A stretch of 64,000 nt of DNA from contig NZ_CP036186.1 of assembly GCF_015291885.1 (NCBI RefSeq), positions 3,065,001-3,129,000 of the forward strand, read 5' to 3'. Source of the stretch: Stutzerimonas stutzeri (GTDB taxonomy: Bacteria > Pseudomonadota > Gammaproteobacteria > Pseudomonadales > Pseudomonadaceae). Below, piece after piece: positions 63,491 to 64,000 of this stretch (position 1 is its first letter; every line of letters begins with the position of its first letter). The notes beneath the pieces were generated by a model. The model worked only from the letters and a program-made list of their open reading frames with translations, was not told the origin of the DNA and did not search any database. Made by a program: the position numbers and the translations under genes.

Positions 63491-64000
63491 ATGAAAGCCT
63501 TCGCCACCCTTTACAGCCGCCTCGACGCCACCACCTCGAGCAACGCCAAGCTCGCCGCGATGCGCGACTATTTTCGTGACGCCGATCCGGCCGACGCCGC
63601 CTGGGCGGTCTACTTCCTCTCCGGTGGCCGGCCGCGCCAATTGGTCCCGACCCGCGTGCTGCGCGAAACCGCGATGCGGGCGTCGGGCTTGCCGGAATGG
63701 CTGTTCGAGGAAAGCTACCAGGCCGTCGGCGACATGGCCGAGACCATCTCGCTGCTGATGCCCGACGCCGAACACAGCTCCGAGGACGGGCTGGCCGTGT
63801 GGATGCAGGACAAGCTGCTGCCCTTGCGCGGCCTGCCACCGGAAGAACTGGCCGAACGCCTGCCGGAACTCTGGGCACAGCTGGATCGGCTGAGCCTGAT
63901 GGTCTGCATCAAGCTGATCACCGGCGCGTTTCGCGTTGGCGTCTCGAAGCTGCTGGTCACCCGCGCGCTAGCCTCGCTGGTCGATCTCGATCCCAAGCGC
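63491..64000 (+). CDS. ATP-dependent DNA ligase, N-terminal part
   Basis: The first 170 residues of a gene cut by the window edge, still open at base 64000. It starts MKAFATLYSRLDATTSSNAKL, with AAWAVYFLSGGRPRQLVPTRVL and LMVCIKLITGAFRVGVSKLLVTRAL, the DNA-binding helical domain of the bacterial LigB/cisplatin-response-type ATP ligases. The KxDG nucleotidyl-lysine motif lies beyond the edge. With the MBL exonuclease just upstream it is the classic ligase-exonuclease pair. A hairpin (63462-63485) lies right before the start codon and could limit ribosome access. Confidence 0.93.
   Translation, partial: MKAFATLYSRLDATTSSNAKLAAMRDYFRDADPADAAWAVYFLSGGRPRQLVPTRVLRETAMRASGLPEWLFEESYQAVGDMAETISLLMPDAEHSSEDGLAVWMQDKLLPLRGLPPEELAERLPELWAQLDRLSLMVCIKLITGAFRVGVSKLLVTRALASLVDLDPKR

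Overview
The window is a stretch of core chromosome from a gammaproteobacterium of the family Pseudomonadaceae. Gene content and order follow, almost gene for gene, the Pseudomonas aeruginosa block running from the electron-transfer-flavoprotein genes through fab, rne, lpxK, lol, sth and nqr to mfd. The details (Na+-NQR, comEC, and a hairpin repeat built on GGTGGGCTTCAGCCCACC) fit the Stutzerimonas (P. stutzeri) group best. That placement is inference. I see no prophage, insertion sequence, CRISPR array, tRNA or rRNA.

Layout. 1-4800: end of an EAL-domain protein, a Pro/Glu-rich lipoprotein, a MocR-type regulator, a DUF4398/OmpA lipoprotein pair and a periplasmic solute-binding protein. 4800-12700: etfBA and divergent ETF-QO, sharing a control region with a PsrA-like palindrome, then DUF1285, DUF4823, a radical SAM protein, a TetR regulator and a class V aminotransferase. 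12771-12878: a small RNA that I identify as RgsA from its position, RpoS-like promoter and terminator. 12.9-24.6 kb, minus strand: an aroP-like permease, then the fatty-acid/cell-division block yceD-rpmF-plsX-fabD-fabG-acpP-fabF-pabC-mltG-tmk-holB-pilZ-tatD, read from a consensus promoter that leaves yceD almost leaderless.

24.7-38.9 kb: maf, sppA/sohB, a HAD phosphatase, rluC and, divergent, rne with a leader of about 490 nt. Then follows a tightly overlapping minus-strand envelope run murB-ptpA-kdsB-ycaR-lpxK-exbD-exbB-comEC. 38.9-46 kb: a DUF2062 protein, the lolC-lolD-lolE lipoprotein exporter, a PilZ-like protein, a small secreted protein, a glycerophosphodiesterase and soluble transhydrogenase sth. 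46-53.2 kb: the complete Na+-translocating NADH:quinone reductase operon nqrABCDEF-apbE-nqrM with a structured leader. 53.5-58.6 kb: a long-form GAPDH and mfd.

58.6-64 kb is the least conserved part. It holds a frameshifted remnant of csiV, an SNF2-family helicase that seems to have lost its original N-terminus, an unrecognised gene, hairpin repeats, and the start of a DNA-ligase-associated repair module (MBL-fold exonuclease and ATP-dependent ligase, the latter cut by the window edge).

I found no wholly new system. The most interesting items are regulatory: the divergent etf operator, possible RgsA pairing with the acpP ribosome-binding site, the near-leaderless yceD-rpmF-plsX promoter, the nqr leader, and the csiV/helicase decay junction.
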